From the NCBI RefSeq assembly GCF_029760855.1, contig NZ_SOSI01000004.1:248001-312000 (forward strand): DNA of 64,000 nt, given 5' to 3'. Shown in pieces: positions 44,445 to 54,366 of the stretch; position 1 is the first letter of the stretch; the number at the start of each line of letters is the position of its first letter. The notes under the pieces were generated by a model that made no database searches, was not told the origin of the DNA, and saw only the letters and a program-made list of their open reading frames with translations. The position numbers and the translations under genes are program-made. Origin of the DNA: Erythrobacter litoralis (lineage in GTDB: Bacteria > Pseudomonadota > Alphaproteobacteria > Sphingomonadales > Sphingomonadaceae).

Positions 44445-46175
44445 TCACGGAAGATCGAGCATGCCGTCGAGCCGCGGGTCGCGGGCGCTCTGCCAACCAT
44501 CCGGCGTGCGCAGGACGGCGCCGCCTTTGACCGGGGCCTCGCGGATGGAGATTTCTGTATGGCCCAAGGCGCGGAAGGCGTTGGCTGCATCTTCGAGCCA
44601 GGTCCCCTGTTCGAGCAGGACGTTATTCCCGAACGCCATCACGAAGGGCAGGCCCAACGCTTCACGTGCGGACAGGCCGAAATCGACGATGCCGACGATG
44701 CTGCGCGCCGTTTGCACCGGAATCGTGCTGCCCCCCGCTGCGCCTACACTCAGCAGCGGGGCGCCGTCGGGCGCATATACGACGGTCGGCGCCATCGAGC
44801 TGCGCGGGCGTTTGCCGGCCTCCACCCGATTGGCGACCAGCATACCGTTGACACTTGGCGCGCGGCTGAAATCTGTGAGTTCGTTGTTGAGGAAGAACCC
44901 GCCGACGGTGAGTCCCGATCCGAACGCACTCTCGATCGTACTGGTATAGCTGATCATGGTGCCGTCCCGGTCGACGATGGCGATATGCGAGGTGCCGCGC
45001 TCTTCCGGCTCGTCGCCATCGGCGCGGGCCTGCGCACCGGCGGGACGTCCCGCCACAACCTGCGCGATGCTCGCATCGGGAGAAATCAGCGCGCTGCGCT
45101 GCGCGAGATAGGTCTTGTCGAGCAGGCCTTCGACCGGGACGCTGACGTAGTCGCTGTCTGCGAGGTACAATTCACGGTCGGCATAGGCGAGGCGCTGCGC
45201 TTCCAGAAAAAGATGCCACGTCTCGGGGTTGCGCGCTCCCAAGGCCGCCAAGTCGTAGCGCTCCAGCATGCCGAGCATCTGGAGGACAGCGATCCCGCCT
45301 GAGGTCGGCGGGCCCATCGCGCAGACCCGGTGTTCGCGATAGTCGAGGCAGACGCCCTCGCGGGTCTTCGCTTGGTATCCGGCGAAGTCCTCTGCGGTCA
45401 TCGTGCCCGCTTTCGGCGTATCGGCAGCAACCGTGGCGGCTATCTCTTCGGGAAGAGCGCCCGAATAGAACGCCTCGCGCCCCTCATTCGCGATGCGCGA
45501 CAAGGTAGCGGCGAGCTGCGGATTGCGGATCGTCGTTCCGACCGGCAGCGGTTCGCCGGCAGCGTCAAAATACAGGGAACGTGCCAGCGGCGAGCGCTGG
45601 AGAAAGTCGCGCATGGAAGATACGCTGTTTCTGAAGCGCGGGTTCACCACAAACCCGTCGCGGGCAAGCTCGATCGCCGGTTCGAACAGGTCCGCCCACG
45701 GCAAAACGCCGTGTTCCGCGTGCGCTTTTGCCGCGAGCGCGATGTTGCCCGGCACGCCGACACTCAAACCGCTGGCGACCGACGTGCGAAAATCCGGCAG
45801 CGAGCCGTCTTCGCCCAGAAACCAGTCCGGCGTCGCGGCGGCAGGCGCGGTCTCCCGCCCGTCATAGGTCGTTACGGAGCCATCCGCCGTTCCGCGCACC
45901 AGGAACCCGCCCCCGCCAATGCCGGAGCTTTGCGGTTCGACCACGGTCAGCGCCAGCATAACGGCGATAGCGGCATCGGTTGCGGTCCCGCCCTTTCCCA
46001 GCATGGCCTCGCCTGCCGCCTGCGCGCGGGGGTCGGCGGCGCTGACGGCCCCTTCCATCGAAGCGGCCGAACCGGCGGCGCTACCGCCAGGTTCGTACAC
46101 AGGCTCGCCCGTATTGACGGTGGCGCAGCCGGCGAGGGAAAGTGCGGCGAGCGGTGCTATGTATCGGAAACGCAT
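44445..46175 (-). CDS. ggt: Gamma-glutamyltransferase, lipoprotein type
   Basis: 576 residues. GGT cleaves gamma-glutamyl bonds of glutathione or other glutamyl compounds. An N-terminal lipobox ALSLAGCATV makes it a predicted lipoprotein, so probably in the periplasm or outer membrane. The catalytic Thr is Thr395 in RGTSHIAIVDRDGT, the autoprocessing point between large and small subunits; GGGGFLVRGT and SVAAGG-type sequence are typical. The lipoprotein form fits a role outside the cytoplasm. It follows pyrD. Confidence 0.93.
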   Translation of the reverse strand: MRFRYIAPLAALSLAGCATVNTGEPVYEPGGSAAGSAASMEGAVSAADPRAQAAGEAMLGKGGTATDAAIAVMLALTVVEPQSSGIGGGGFLVRGTADGSVTTYDGRETAPAAATPDWFLGEDGSLPDFRTSVASGLSVGVPGNIALAAKAHAEHGVLPWADLFEPAIELARDGFVVNPRFRNSVSSMRDFLQRSPLARSLYFDAAGEPLPVGTTIRNPQLAATLSRIANEGREAFYSGALPEEIAATVAADTPKAGTMTAEDFAGYQAKTREGVCLDYREHRVCAMGPPTSGGIAVLQMLGMLERYDLAALGARNPETWHLFLEAQRLAYADRELYLADSDYVSVPVEGLLDKTYLAQRSALISPDASIAQVVAGRPAGAQARADGDEPEERGTSHIAIVDRDGTMISYTSTIESAFGSGLTVGGFFLNNELTDFSRAPSVNGMLVANRVEAGKRPRSSMAPTVVYAPDGAPLLSVGAAGGSTIPVQTARSIVGIVDFGLSAREALGLPFVMAFGNNVLLEQGTWLEDAANAFRALGHTEISIREAPVKGGAVLRTPDGWQSARDPRLDGMLDLP

Positions 46176-46185
46176 GGATGCAAGG

Positions 46186-47217
46186 CTATTCGCTTCCGAC
46201 CGCATCGGCAATCGTCGAAAATCCGTCGCGCCGCATAAGGCGCTCCAAACCTTCGAGGATGCGACTTGGAAGACCCGGCCCGCCGTAAACCATCGCACTG
46301 TAAAGCTGGACGAGACTGGCACCGGCGCGAATACGTTCCCACGCGTCCTCACCATTCGCGATTCCGCCGACGCCGACCAGCGGGATCGTGCCGTCCGTCG
46401 CTTTGCGGAAGTCGCGCAGGCGCTGCAGTGCGAGCGGCTTCAGGCCCGCTCCCGACAGGCCGCCGACCTCCCTGGCATTGCGCGAGCGCAAGGCCGGGCG
46501 CTCGATCGTAGTGTTGGATACGATAAGGGCGCCGAGTCTTTTTTCGGCCGCGATTTGCGCGATCGCGTCGATGTCGCTCATCTGAAGGTCGGGTGCGACC
46601 TTGAGAAAGACGGGCGGCCCATCCGCTCCGCGCGCTTCGAGCACGGCGTCGAGCAGATCGGCAAGCAGGTTCGCATCCTGCAGCGCGCGCAGGCCCGGCG
46701 TGTTGGGGCTCGAGATATTGACCGCGATATAGTCGGCGAGGGGCGCGACGATGCGCGCCATGGCAACGTAATCGGCCACCCGGTCGTCGCTGTCCTTGTT
46801 CGCGCCGATATTCACGCCGACGATACCGGCTTGATTTTTACGCAGCGTCAGCCGTTCGACCGCCGCCCGCGCACCGCCATTGTTGAACCCCATCCGATTG
46901 ATGACCGAATGATCATCCGCCAGCCGGAACAGGCGCGGTTTGGGATTACCGACCTGCGGGCGCGGCGTGATCGAGCCGACCTCGACATGCCCGAACCCGA
47001 AACGCAGCATCGCGTCAGGGACTTCGGCATCCTTGTCGAACCCGGCGGCCAGGCCGAGCGGATTGGGAAAGTGCAGCCCCGCAACACCGACGCCGAGGCC
47101 ATCGCGCGTCCGGGGCGCCTTCCCGACCGGCAGGCGCTTTAAGCCGGCGATCGTCATTCGGTGCGCCCGTTCCGGATCGAGAGCGAAGAGGGCAGGGCGT
47201 GCGAGACGAAACAGCAT
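46186..47217 (-). CDS. pyrD: Dihydroorotate dehydrogenase (quinone)
   Basis: 343 residues, class 2. It oxidises dihydroorotate to orotate, passing electrons to quinone at the membrane. Motifs include NPLGLAAGFDKDAE (FMN site), GFGHVEVGSITPRPQ, NKDSD and IGVNIGANKDSDDRV with a catalytic Ser region NISSPNTPGLRALQ. It is transcribed before ggt, separated by 10 bases. Confidence 0.95.
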   Translation of the reverse strand: MLFRLARPALFALDPERAHRMTIAGLKRLPVGKAPRTRDGLGVGVAGLHFPNPLGLAAGFDKDAEVPDAMLRFGFGHVEVGSITPRPQVGNPKPRLFRLADDHSVINRMGFNNGGARAAVERLTLRKNQAGIVGVNIGANKDSDDRVADYVAMARIVAPLADYIAVNISSPNTPGLRALQDANLLADLLDAVLEARGADGPPVFLKVAPDLQMSDIDAIAQIAAEKRLGALIVSNTTIERPALRSRNAREVGGLSGAGLKPLALQRLRDFRKATDGTIPLVGVGGIANGEDAWERIRAGASLVQLYSAMVYGGPGLPSRILEGLERLMRRDGFSTIADAVGSE

Positions 47218-47287
47218 GGGTGCGCCTATGCCGCCGCTCCGTCTTCCTGTCGAGCAACCGGCGCATCAGCTACCGCAAGCATGATGA

Positions 47288-47316
47288 TTAGCAAGGCGAT
47301 GTCGTTTGCATACAAT
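47288..47316 (+). promoter_or_regulatory. Promoter of the candidate small RNA
   Basis: TTAGCA (47288-47293) and TACAAT (47311-47316) are separated by exactly 17 bases. The -10 is one mismatch from TATAAT; the -35 matches four of six. There is no gene in this 315-base gap between pyrD (minus) and the AraC-type regulator (plus), so an RNA product is likely. Confidence 0.55.
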
Positions 47317-47322
47317 CCTTGC

Positions 47323-47429
47323 CCGTGCGATGCCGCTTATGAAAGCTTCGCGACCCGAAGGGCTCGGTGCTTTCAGCAGCGAGTTCTTTCCTTTCAAGGG
47401 GCGGCTCCTTACCGAGCCGCCCTTTTTTT
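47323..47429 (+). ncRNA. Candidate small regulatory RNA
   Basis: About 107 bases from the predicted start after the promoter to a T-run. It has a perfect 7-base stem TGAAAGC (47340-47346) / GCTTTCA (47369-47375) enclosing the hairpin CTTCG-CGACC-CGAAG, then a pyrimidine-rich single-stranded GTTCTTTCCTTTC (47383-47395) and a strong GC terminator. The pyrimidine stretch could pair with Shine-Dalgarno-like GAAAGGA sequences. No tRNA, 6S, SRP or tmRNA signature was found, and no protein start is credible. Identity is unknown. Confidence 0.55.
47399..47429 (+). terminator. Intrinsic terminator of the candidate small RNA
   Basis: A perfect 9-base stem GGGCGGCTC (47399-47407) / GAGCCGCCC (47414-47422) with a CTTACC loop, followed by seven T (47423-47429). 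No protein-coding gene on the plus strand ends nearby, so it points to the RNA gene at 47323. Confidence 0.9.
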
Positions 47430-47532
47430 GGTAGGAATTCCGCGAGGTAGGAAAACAGGGGTTCCGCATGAGCAATCACTCGATTCGCATTCCGCATCGA
47501 CGAACGAGGCGACGCGTCGGCGGATCGGGATA

Positions 47533-48459
47533 ATGCCCGCCCGGCATAGCGAGGGCACCGATCATGGGGAGCTGACGAGCGCTTCGCTGTTCTCACTCGA
47601 TTACATTGCCCCGCCAACCCATGTGGTCGATTACGTCACGACGATGTACCATTTCTCCTGCGAGGAGGAGACGTTCCGGGACGTCTTCCCCGCTGCGATC
47701 GGGCACATCGTCGTGTTCCCTTACTGCGAAGGTTTCATCCGGTTTGCCGACGGGCGCGAGGATGCCGCAAGCGAAAGCGCCTTGCTTGCGCCTACGGGGG
47801 AGGCGGCCACGATCCATGTGGAAGGACGGTTCCATGCAATCGGAGCGGCGCTGAGCCCGCTCGGCTGGGCAGCCTTGACCGGCCTTCATGCTGGCGAACA
47901 CGGCAACCGGCTTTATCCGATCGAGCATCACCTTGGCGAAGAGGCCAGGGAGCACGCAGGCGCTATCGCCGATCGCTACCGTGCCGACCATGCATCCGTG
48001 CGCGAATGTCTCGATCGCCTGACCGATTTCATCTCGGCGAATCTCGATCCCGTTGACGAGGCGCATGTTAGCGTCATCCGGACGGTAAATTCCTGGCTCG
48101 CCTCCTCGCTCAACCCCGAACTGGCCGACCTGTACGAAAAGCTGCCTTATTCTCAGCGGCAGGCGCAGCGTCTGGTCGAGCGGTATTTCGGGCTTCCGCC
48201 AGTCGGCGTCCGGCGCAAATACCGGGCATTGCGGGCGGCAATCTTTCTCTCGCTCCCGGACATCGCACCGGAGTTCGAGGCTGAAGTGAAGAACAGCTTC
48301 TACGACCAGCCGCACATGATCCGCGAAATCCGCAAATTCGCGGGCCGCACGCCGTCGAGGCTGACCGATGATCCCGAATCCTTCCGCGCCGAAATCCTCT
48401 CGCCCACAAATATGCGCGAGATACCGAGCCTGCCGGACGACCTGAACGGCAAGGGATGA
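47533..48459 (+). CDS. AraC-type helix-turn-helix regulator
   Basis: 308 residues. The C-terminal part YSQRQAQRLVERYFGLPPVGVRRKYRALRAA matches the second AraC HTH region. The N-terminal part (YCEGFIRFADGRED and APTGEAATIHVEGRFHAIGAALSPLGWAALTG) is a ligand-sensing beta domain. The ligand and target are unknown. The ATG at 47533 was chosen because the 315 bases upstream hold the small RNA and no homology. Confidence 0.85.
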   Translation: MPARHSEGTDHGELTSASLFSLDYIAPPTHVVDYVTTMYHFSCEEETFRDVFPAAIGHIVVFPYCEGFIRFADGREDAASESALLAPTGEAATIHVEGRFHAIGAALSPLGWAALTGLHAGEHGNRLYPIEHHLGEEAREHAGAIADRYRADHASVRECLDRLTDFISANLDPVDEAHVSVIRTVNSWLASSLNPELADLYEKLPYSQRQAQRLVERYFGLPPVGVRRKYRALRAAIFLSLPDIAPEFEAEVKNSFYDQPHMIREIRKFAGRTPSRLTDDPESFRAEILSPTNMREIPSLPDDLNGKG

Positions 48460-48527
48460 CAATCGCTAACGACTCGCAACAAGCGGGAATCGTTTGAAAA
48501 GCGCGGATTGCCTGCATATCTGGTAAT

Positions 48528-48549
48528 CGGAACGAATTGGTCCGAATTA
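48528..48549. promoter_or_regulatory. Possible operator of the Rrf2-type regulator
   Basis: CGGAACGAATTGGTCCGAATT just upstream of the regulator start (48553) has an inverted CGGA...TCCG arrangement with repeats of CGAATT. Rrf2/IscR-type regulators often bind their own promoters next to Fe-S operons. This is a candidate from layout alone. Confidence 0.35.
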
Positions 48550-48552
48550 GAT

Positions 48553-48959
48553 ATGCGTCTGTCAAACCTTGCCGATTATGCCGTGGTCGTAATGTGCCAG
48601 GCGGCCCGCCACTGCGGCGGCGGCCGGGTGAGTGCGGGCGAACTGGCCGAGGAAACGCACCTGCCTGCGCCGACGGTGCAGAAGCTGGTCAGTCGGCTCA
48701 CGGGCGCGGGGCTGCTGCGTTCGGTGCGCGGGGCGGGCGGCGGATTGCAACTCGCGCGTCCGGCGGCGGCGATTACACTGGCCGATATCATCGAGGCGGT
48801 CGAAGGGCCGATCGCGCTCACAAACTGCGTCGAAGGCGGTGAATGTTCGGTCGATGCCGAGTGCCGGGTCCGCCCGCATTGGCCACAAGTCAATCAAGCA
48901 TTGCGCGGGGCGCTGGCGGGCATTTCGCTCGCAAGTCTCGCACGAGAGAAAGAAGTCGC

Positions 48960-48963
<4 letters not shown>
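48553..48963 (+). CDS. Rrf2-family Fe-S sensing regulator of the suf operon
   Basis: 136 residues. The N-terminal winged helix begins [15 protein letters not shown] with [32 protein letters not shown]. Three cysteines with C-x5-C-x5-C spacing ([14 protein letters not shown]) match the cluster-binding pattern of IscR-type Rrf2 proteins, so it probably senses Fe-S status. It overlaps sufB by ATGA and is the first gene of the operon. A possible operator lies at 48528. Confidence 0.92.
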
Positions 48964-50455
<1,492 letters not shown>

Positions 50456-50456
<1 letters not shown>

Positions 50457-50695
50457 TGTTCCCTCGGTGGTATCGAATTCTCTTTGCTCTTTGGCTGGTT
50501 GCTATTCCGCTTTGGTGGATTGGTGCGCCGTTTGCGGGCGCGACGTTTTTTAAACCTGCAGTAGTCCATCCGAACGCCTTCGATGGCGCAGTGCTGTATA
50601 CGCTGGTTCAGAGTGTCTTTTTCGGAATGCTTTTCCTGACGCCGCTTCTCGCCCCCGTCGCGTATTTTGCGAAGCGCAAAGGGGTACCGAAATGA
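50456..50695 (+). CDS. Small membrane protein inside the suf operon
   Basis: 79 residues with two membrane helices (about 6-28 and 45-66). No family recognised. Its ATG shares a base with the sufB stop (TGATG) and its stop overlaps the next gene by ATGA. The DNA is visibly AT-richer (about 50% GC in one 60-base line counted by hand) than neighbouring suf genes, so it may be a later insertion. A role in Fe-S assembly is not suggested by the sequence. Confidence 0.75.
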
Positions 50696-51237
50696 CCGAC
50701 CGCAAAACCCTCCAACTCCGCGATCCGTCCGAAACCGACGAAGCCCCCGTCCTCAGGAAAAAGGGCCGCGGGTGGGAGATTTCGGACAAGCGGCTCGACG
50801 TGCTGCACGAGCAGGCGCGCGAGATGAAGCGGCATTCGACCTCGGCGCACAAGGCGCTGGCCGAGCGGTTCGCCAAGGCGGACCTCGGGCGCTACACCTT
50901 CACCCGACACGCTGTCGTCGGCAGCGCGATCGTCGATTTCAACTGCCACAATCTCGGCATGGCGATCCGGATCGACGAGGAGGGGCAGGACGATATGCTC
51001 GCCAAGCGGCGCGACAAGAGCCTAGAGGCGGTCGGCATTCGCGTGATGCGCATTGCCGCCAAGGACATTCTCGAGGACATGGACGCCGTCCTCGCCCGGA
51101 TCACCGCCGGCATGCGCCTGCGCATTGCCGACAAGGCCGAGGCCCGCCGCCAGCACAACGCCGCCCATCCGCGGCAGACCAAACCCCGCTACGACCGCGA
51201 GGGCAACGGCCCGCCGCGCAACAACCGGAACGACTGA
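50692..51237 (+). CDS. DUF559-like restriction-endonuclease-fold protein in the suf operon
   Basis: 181 residues. The core HSTSAHKALAERFAKADLGRYTFTRHAVVGSAIVDF, AIRIDEEG and GIRVMRIAAKDILEDMDAVLARI follow the DUF559 layout (PD-(D/E)xK fold). VDF gives the Asp, but the usual E-x-D-G position reads IRIDEE, so activity is doubtful. The N- and C-terminal ends are charged. It sits directly before sufC with zero gap, an unusual place for a nuclease-like protein. Confidence 0.75.
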   Translation: MTDRKTLQLRDPSETDEAPVLRKKGRGWEISDKRLDVLHEQAREMKRHSTSAHKALAERFAKADLGRYTFTRHAVVGSAIVDFNCHNLGMAIRIDEEGQDDMLAKRRDKSLEAVGIRVMRIAAKDILEDMDAVLARITAGMRLRIADKAEARRQHNAAHPRQTKPRYDREGNGPPRNNRND

Positions 51238-51987
51238 ATGCTAAAAATCGAAAACCTCCATGCCGAAATCGACGGCACCGAAATTCTCAAGGGCTTGACC
51301 CTCGAAATCCCGAATGGTGAAATTCATGCCATTATGGGGCCGAACGGGGCGGGCAAGTCGACGCTCGCCTATGTTCTGGGTGGCCGGCCTGGGTACGAGG
51401 TGACGCAAGGTTCGGTGACGTTCAACGGGCAGGACATGCTCGAACTGGAACCGCACGAGCGCGCTTCGGCCGGCCTGTTCCTCGGCTTCCAGTATCCGGT
51501 CGAGATCCCCGGCGTCTCCAACGTGCAGTTCCTGCGAGAGGCTCTGAACGCGCAGCGCAAGGCACGCGGCGAGGAACCGCTGACCGGCGGTGAATTCCTC
51601 AAGCTCGCGAAAGAGAAAGCCGGGCTGCTCAAGCTCGACATGGACATGCTCAAGCGCAACGTGAATGTCGGCTTCTCCGGCGGTGAGAAAAAGCGCGCCG
51701 AGATGGTGCAGATGGGCATTCTCGATCCCACGCTCGCTATCCTCGATGAAACCGATAGCGGACTCGACATCGATGCGCTGCGCGTCGTGGGCGAAGGCAT
51801 CAACGCCATCATGCGCGCACCCGACAAGGCCGTGTTGCTGATCACCCACTACCAGCGCCTGCTCGACGTGGTGAAGCCCGATAAAGTCTCGATCCTTTCG
51901 CAAGGACGCATCGTTCGCACCGGCGGGGCCGATCTCGCCAAGCGTCTCGAAGACGAAGGCTACGATGCCGTGATGGAGGCCGCATGA
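51238..51987 (+). CDS. sufC: Fe-S cluster assembly ATPase SufC
   Basis: 249 residues, ABC-type ATPase that drives SufBD. Walker A is GPNGAGKSTLAYVLGG, the signature is SGGEKKRAEMVQ, Walker B is LAILDETDSGLDIDAL and the H-loop is ITHYQR. It starts directly at the preceding stop (0 bases) and overlaps the next gene by ATGA. Length is normal. Confidence 0.97.
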   Translation: MLKIENLHAEIDGTEILKGLTLEIPNGEIHAIMGPNGAGKSTLAYVLGGRPGYEVTQGSVTFNGQDMLELEPHERASAGLFLGFQYPVEIPGVSNVQFLREALNAQRKARGEEPLTGGEFLKLAKEKAGLLKLDMDMLKRNVNVGFSGGEKKRAEMVQMGILDPTLAILDETDSGLDIDALRVVGEGINAIMRAPDKAVLLITHYQRLLDVVKPDKVSILSQGRIVRTGGADLAKRLEDEGYDAVMEAA

Positions 51988-52382
51988 TCACCGCGCTGGT
52001 ACTTGCTGTGGTGGCGCAAGCCGCCGTTCCCGACCTGCCCGTCCCCCAGGGTCCCCCGACTGAGGAAGTCGCCGAGCAGATCACCGTCATCGGTCAGCGG
52101 CTCAAGACCTTCAAGGGCGGCGTTTACAAGAAGGACGGCAAGCTCACCTGCCAGATCGCGCAATCGACTGGCGACAAGGCGGTCGACATGATCCGATGTG
52201 GAGCCATGCTGCGCTGCTATGCGCCGAAGGCGGACGAACTCGACGCGATCGCCGCGTCGGATGCTTCTCAAGCCGATCGAAATCGGCGTATGCAGGTAAT
52301 AGCCGAGGCGACCTTGCCGTGCGTCGAGAATGCAAGCGATGCGGGCGTACGCATGCTCGCGGAAAAGCGGTCCCCGGCATGA
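51984..52382 (+). CDS. Exported small protein of unknown function inside the suf operon
   Basis: 132 residues with a signal-like N-terminus (TALVLAVVAQAAVPDLPV). The mature part has four cysteines that could form disulfides (LTCQIAQ, RCGAMLRC, LPCVE). No family recognised. It overlaps sufC and sufD by 4 bases, so it is translated with them, but a protein exported from the cytoplasm is odd in an assembly operon. Confidence 0.75.
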   Translation: MITALVLAVVAQAAVPDLPVPQGPPTEEVAEQITVIGQRLKTFKGGVYKKDGKLTCQIAQSTGDKAVDMIRCGAMLRCYAPKADELDAIAASDASQADRNRRMQVIAEATLPCVENASDAGVRMLAEKRSPA

Positions 52383-53152
52383 GCGAAGCGATTATCCTTC
52401 CCACTCGCAAGCATGAAGAATGGCGTTATTCCGATGTCGAGGCACTGGAAGCGCTCGATACCGGCGCGTTCGAGGACTGGCGCGATATCGAGGTTCCGGC
52501 GGGTGAGACATACCGTGAATGCCTCGTCATCGAAGACACCGACGGCCCAAGCGACTCCACCGAACTGCACCGCTTGCGCGTAAAGCTCGGCGAAGGGGCG
52601 CGCTGCGAGCTCTTCGGCGTGATCGCCAGCGGCCGACTCGGCCGGATCGAGGTCGTAACGACGCTTGCGCGCGGGAGCCATTTCGAGCTCGGCGGTATCA
52701 CCGTGGGCGGGCGCGACACGACGCGCGAATTCGTCACCCGTGTTGCGCATGAGGAACCCGAGGCGACCAGCAATCAGGTCATCCGCTCTGTCCATTGGGG
52801 CAAAGGCACGGGCAATTTCCTCGGCCGGATCGACTGCGTGCGCGATGCGCAGAAAACCGACGCGGCACAGAGCTTCAAAGGCCTGCTGCTGGAAAAGGGT
52901 GCAAGCGTGAATGCCGTGCCACAGCTCGAAATCTTTGCCGATGATGTGAAATGCGCCCACGGGGCAAGCGTCGGGCAGCTGGACGAGATGGCCCGCTATT
53001 ACATGGCGACCCGCGGCCTTTCGCCCGAACTTTCGCGCCGGCTGCTGGTGCAGGCCTTTATCGGCGATGCGCTGGTCGGCCTGGCGGATGACGCGGCAGA
53101 GCATGAACGCCTTTTGCGCGTGGCGCTCGACAAGCTGGACCGGCATCTGTGA
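52379..53152 (+). CDS. sufD: Fe-S cluster assembly protein SufD
   Basis: 257 residues. It pairs with SufB; the conserved C-terminal motif reads VKCAHGASVGQLDEMARYYMATRGLS. The N-terminus is shorter than E. coli SufD (423) but typical of alphaproteobacterial short forms. ATG 52379 overlaps the previous stop (ATGA). The next gene, sufS, begins by TGATG. Confidence 0.93.
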   Translation: MSEAIILPTRKHEEWRYSDVEALEALDTGAFEDWRDIEVPAGETYRECLVIEDTDGPSDSTELHRLRVKLGEGARCELFGVIASGRLGRIEVVTTLARGSHFELGGITVGGRDTTREFVTRVAHEEPEATSNQVIRSVHWGKGTGNFLGRIDCVRDAQKTDAAQSFKGLLLEKGASVNAVPQLEIFADDVKCAHGASVGQLDEMARYYMATRGLSPELSRRLLVQAFIGDALVGLADDAAEHERLLRVALDKLDRHL

Positions 53153-54366
53153 TGGCGACCCAAACGCTTTCGCGAAAGGCTGATTTTCCCGGCCTCGTCA
53201 CCGCCGAGGGCGAGCCGTGGCATTATCTCGACACCGCGGCCACGGCGCAGAAACCGCGCGCCGTGATCGACGCGATGAGCCGCGCGCTGGGCGAGGACTA
53301 CGCCACCGTCCACCGCGGGGTCTACAGCCGCAGCGCTCAGATGACGCTCGGCTACGAAGCGGCGCGGCGGCGTGTCGCCGATTTCGTCGGCGCGGAGAGC
53401 GAGAACGAAATCGTTTTCGTGCGCGGGGCGACCGAGGCCATCAATCTTGTCGCGATGACCTGGGGTCTTACCCAGATCGGCGAGGGTGACCGTATCGTCC
53501 TTTCCATGCTCGAGCATCACTCCAACATCGTTCCATGGCAATTGCTGGCCGCGCGAACCGGAGCGGTTATCGATGTCTGTCCTTTAACGGATGACGGGCA
53601 GATTGATCTGGATGCGCTCGAGAACTTGCTAAGCCCACGAACCAAGCTGGTGAGCCTCGCGCATGTCTCGAACGTTCTTGGCAGTGTGCTCGATGCGCGC
53701 CGCGCAGCGGACCTTGCCCATTCGGTTGGCGCGAAGCTGCTGCTCGACGGGTGTCAGTCCGCCCCGCGTATGGACCTCGACCTGCCTGCACTCGGCTGCG
53801 ACTTCTACGCTTTCTCCGGACACAAGCTCTATGGCCCGACCGGGATCGGCGTGCTGTGGGCGCGCGAGGAGCTCCTCGACGCGATGCCGCCCTATCACGG
53901 CGGCGGCGCAATGATCGAAAGCGTCACGTTCGAGAAATCGACTTACGCCCCGCCGCCCCAGCGCTTCGAAGCGGGCACGCCCATGATCACCGAGGCGATC
54001 GCCCTGCATGCCGCTATCGATTATGTCGATGCGCTCGGGCCGGACAAGCTGTTCGCCCATGAAGCGGACCTCGCCAAACAGCTTCGCGACGAACTCCGCA
54101 CGCTAAATTCGGTCCGCCTGTTCGGGCCGGAGGAAAGCGCCGGCATCGTCTCTTTCGAGATCGAGGGGGTTCACCCGCACGATCTCGGCACCATATTAGA
54201 TGAGGAAAACGTCGCGATCCGCGCCGGCCATCACTGCGCTCAGCCGCTGATGGCGCATCTCGGCGTCCCGGCCACCGCCCGCGCAAGTTTCGGGCTCTAC
54301 TCGGATGAAAGCGACATCGCCGCCCTGATGCGCGGCATAGAACGCACGCAAAGGATCTTCGGATGA
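53152..54366 (+). CDS. sufS: Cysteine desulfurase SufS
   Basis: 404 residues, PLP-dependent, takes sulfur from cysteine. The PLP Lys is in YAFSGHKLYGPTGIG and the catalytic Cys is in RAGHHCAQPLM. ATG 53152 shares its first base with the sufD stop (TGATG); an in-frame GTG 3 bases earlier is ignored. It overlaps sufT by ATGA. Length is normal. Confidence 0.97.
   Translation: MATQTLSRKADFPGLVTAEGEPWHYLDTAATAQKPRAVIDAMSRALGEDYATVHRGVYSRSAQMTLGYEAARRRVADFVGAESENEIVFVRGATEAINLVAMTWGLTQIGEGDRIVLSMLEHHSNIVPWQLLAARTGAVIDVCPLTDDGQIDLDALENLLSPRTKLVSLAHVSNVLGSVLDARRAADLAHSVGAKLLLDGCQSAPRMDLDLPALGCDFYAFSGHKLYGPTGIGVLWAREELLDAMPPYHGGGAMIESVTFEKSTYAPPPQRFEAGTPMITEAIALHAAIDYVDALGPDKLFAHEADLAKQLRDELRTLNSVRLFGPEESAGIVSFEIEGVHPHDLGTILDEENVAIRAGHHCAQPLMAHLGVPATARASFGLYSDESDIAALMRGIERTQRIFG

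Noticed and set aside
43617-45302. 561-codon plus-strand frame antisense to the acyl-CoA ligase and ggt
   Set aside because: Both underlying genes are clear, and this frame crosses their intergenic gap without a sensible start.
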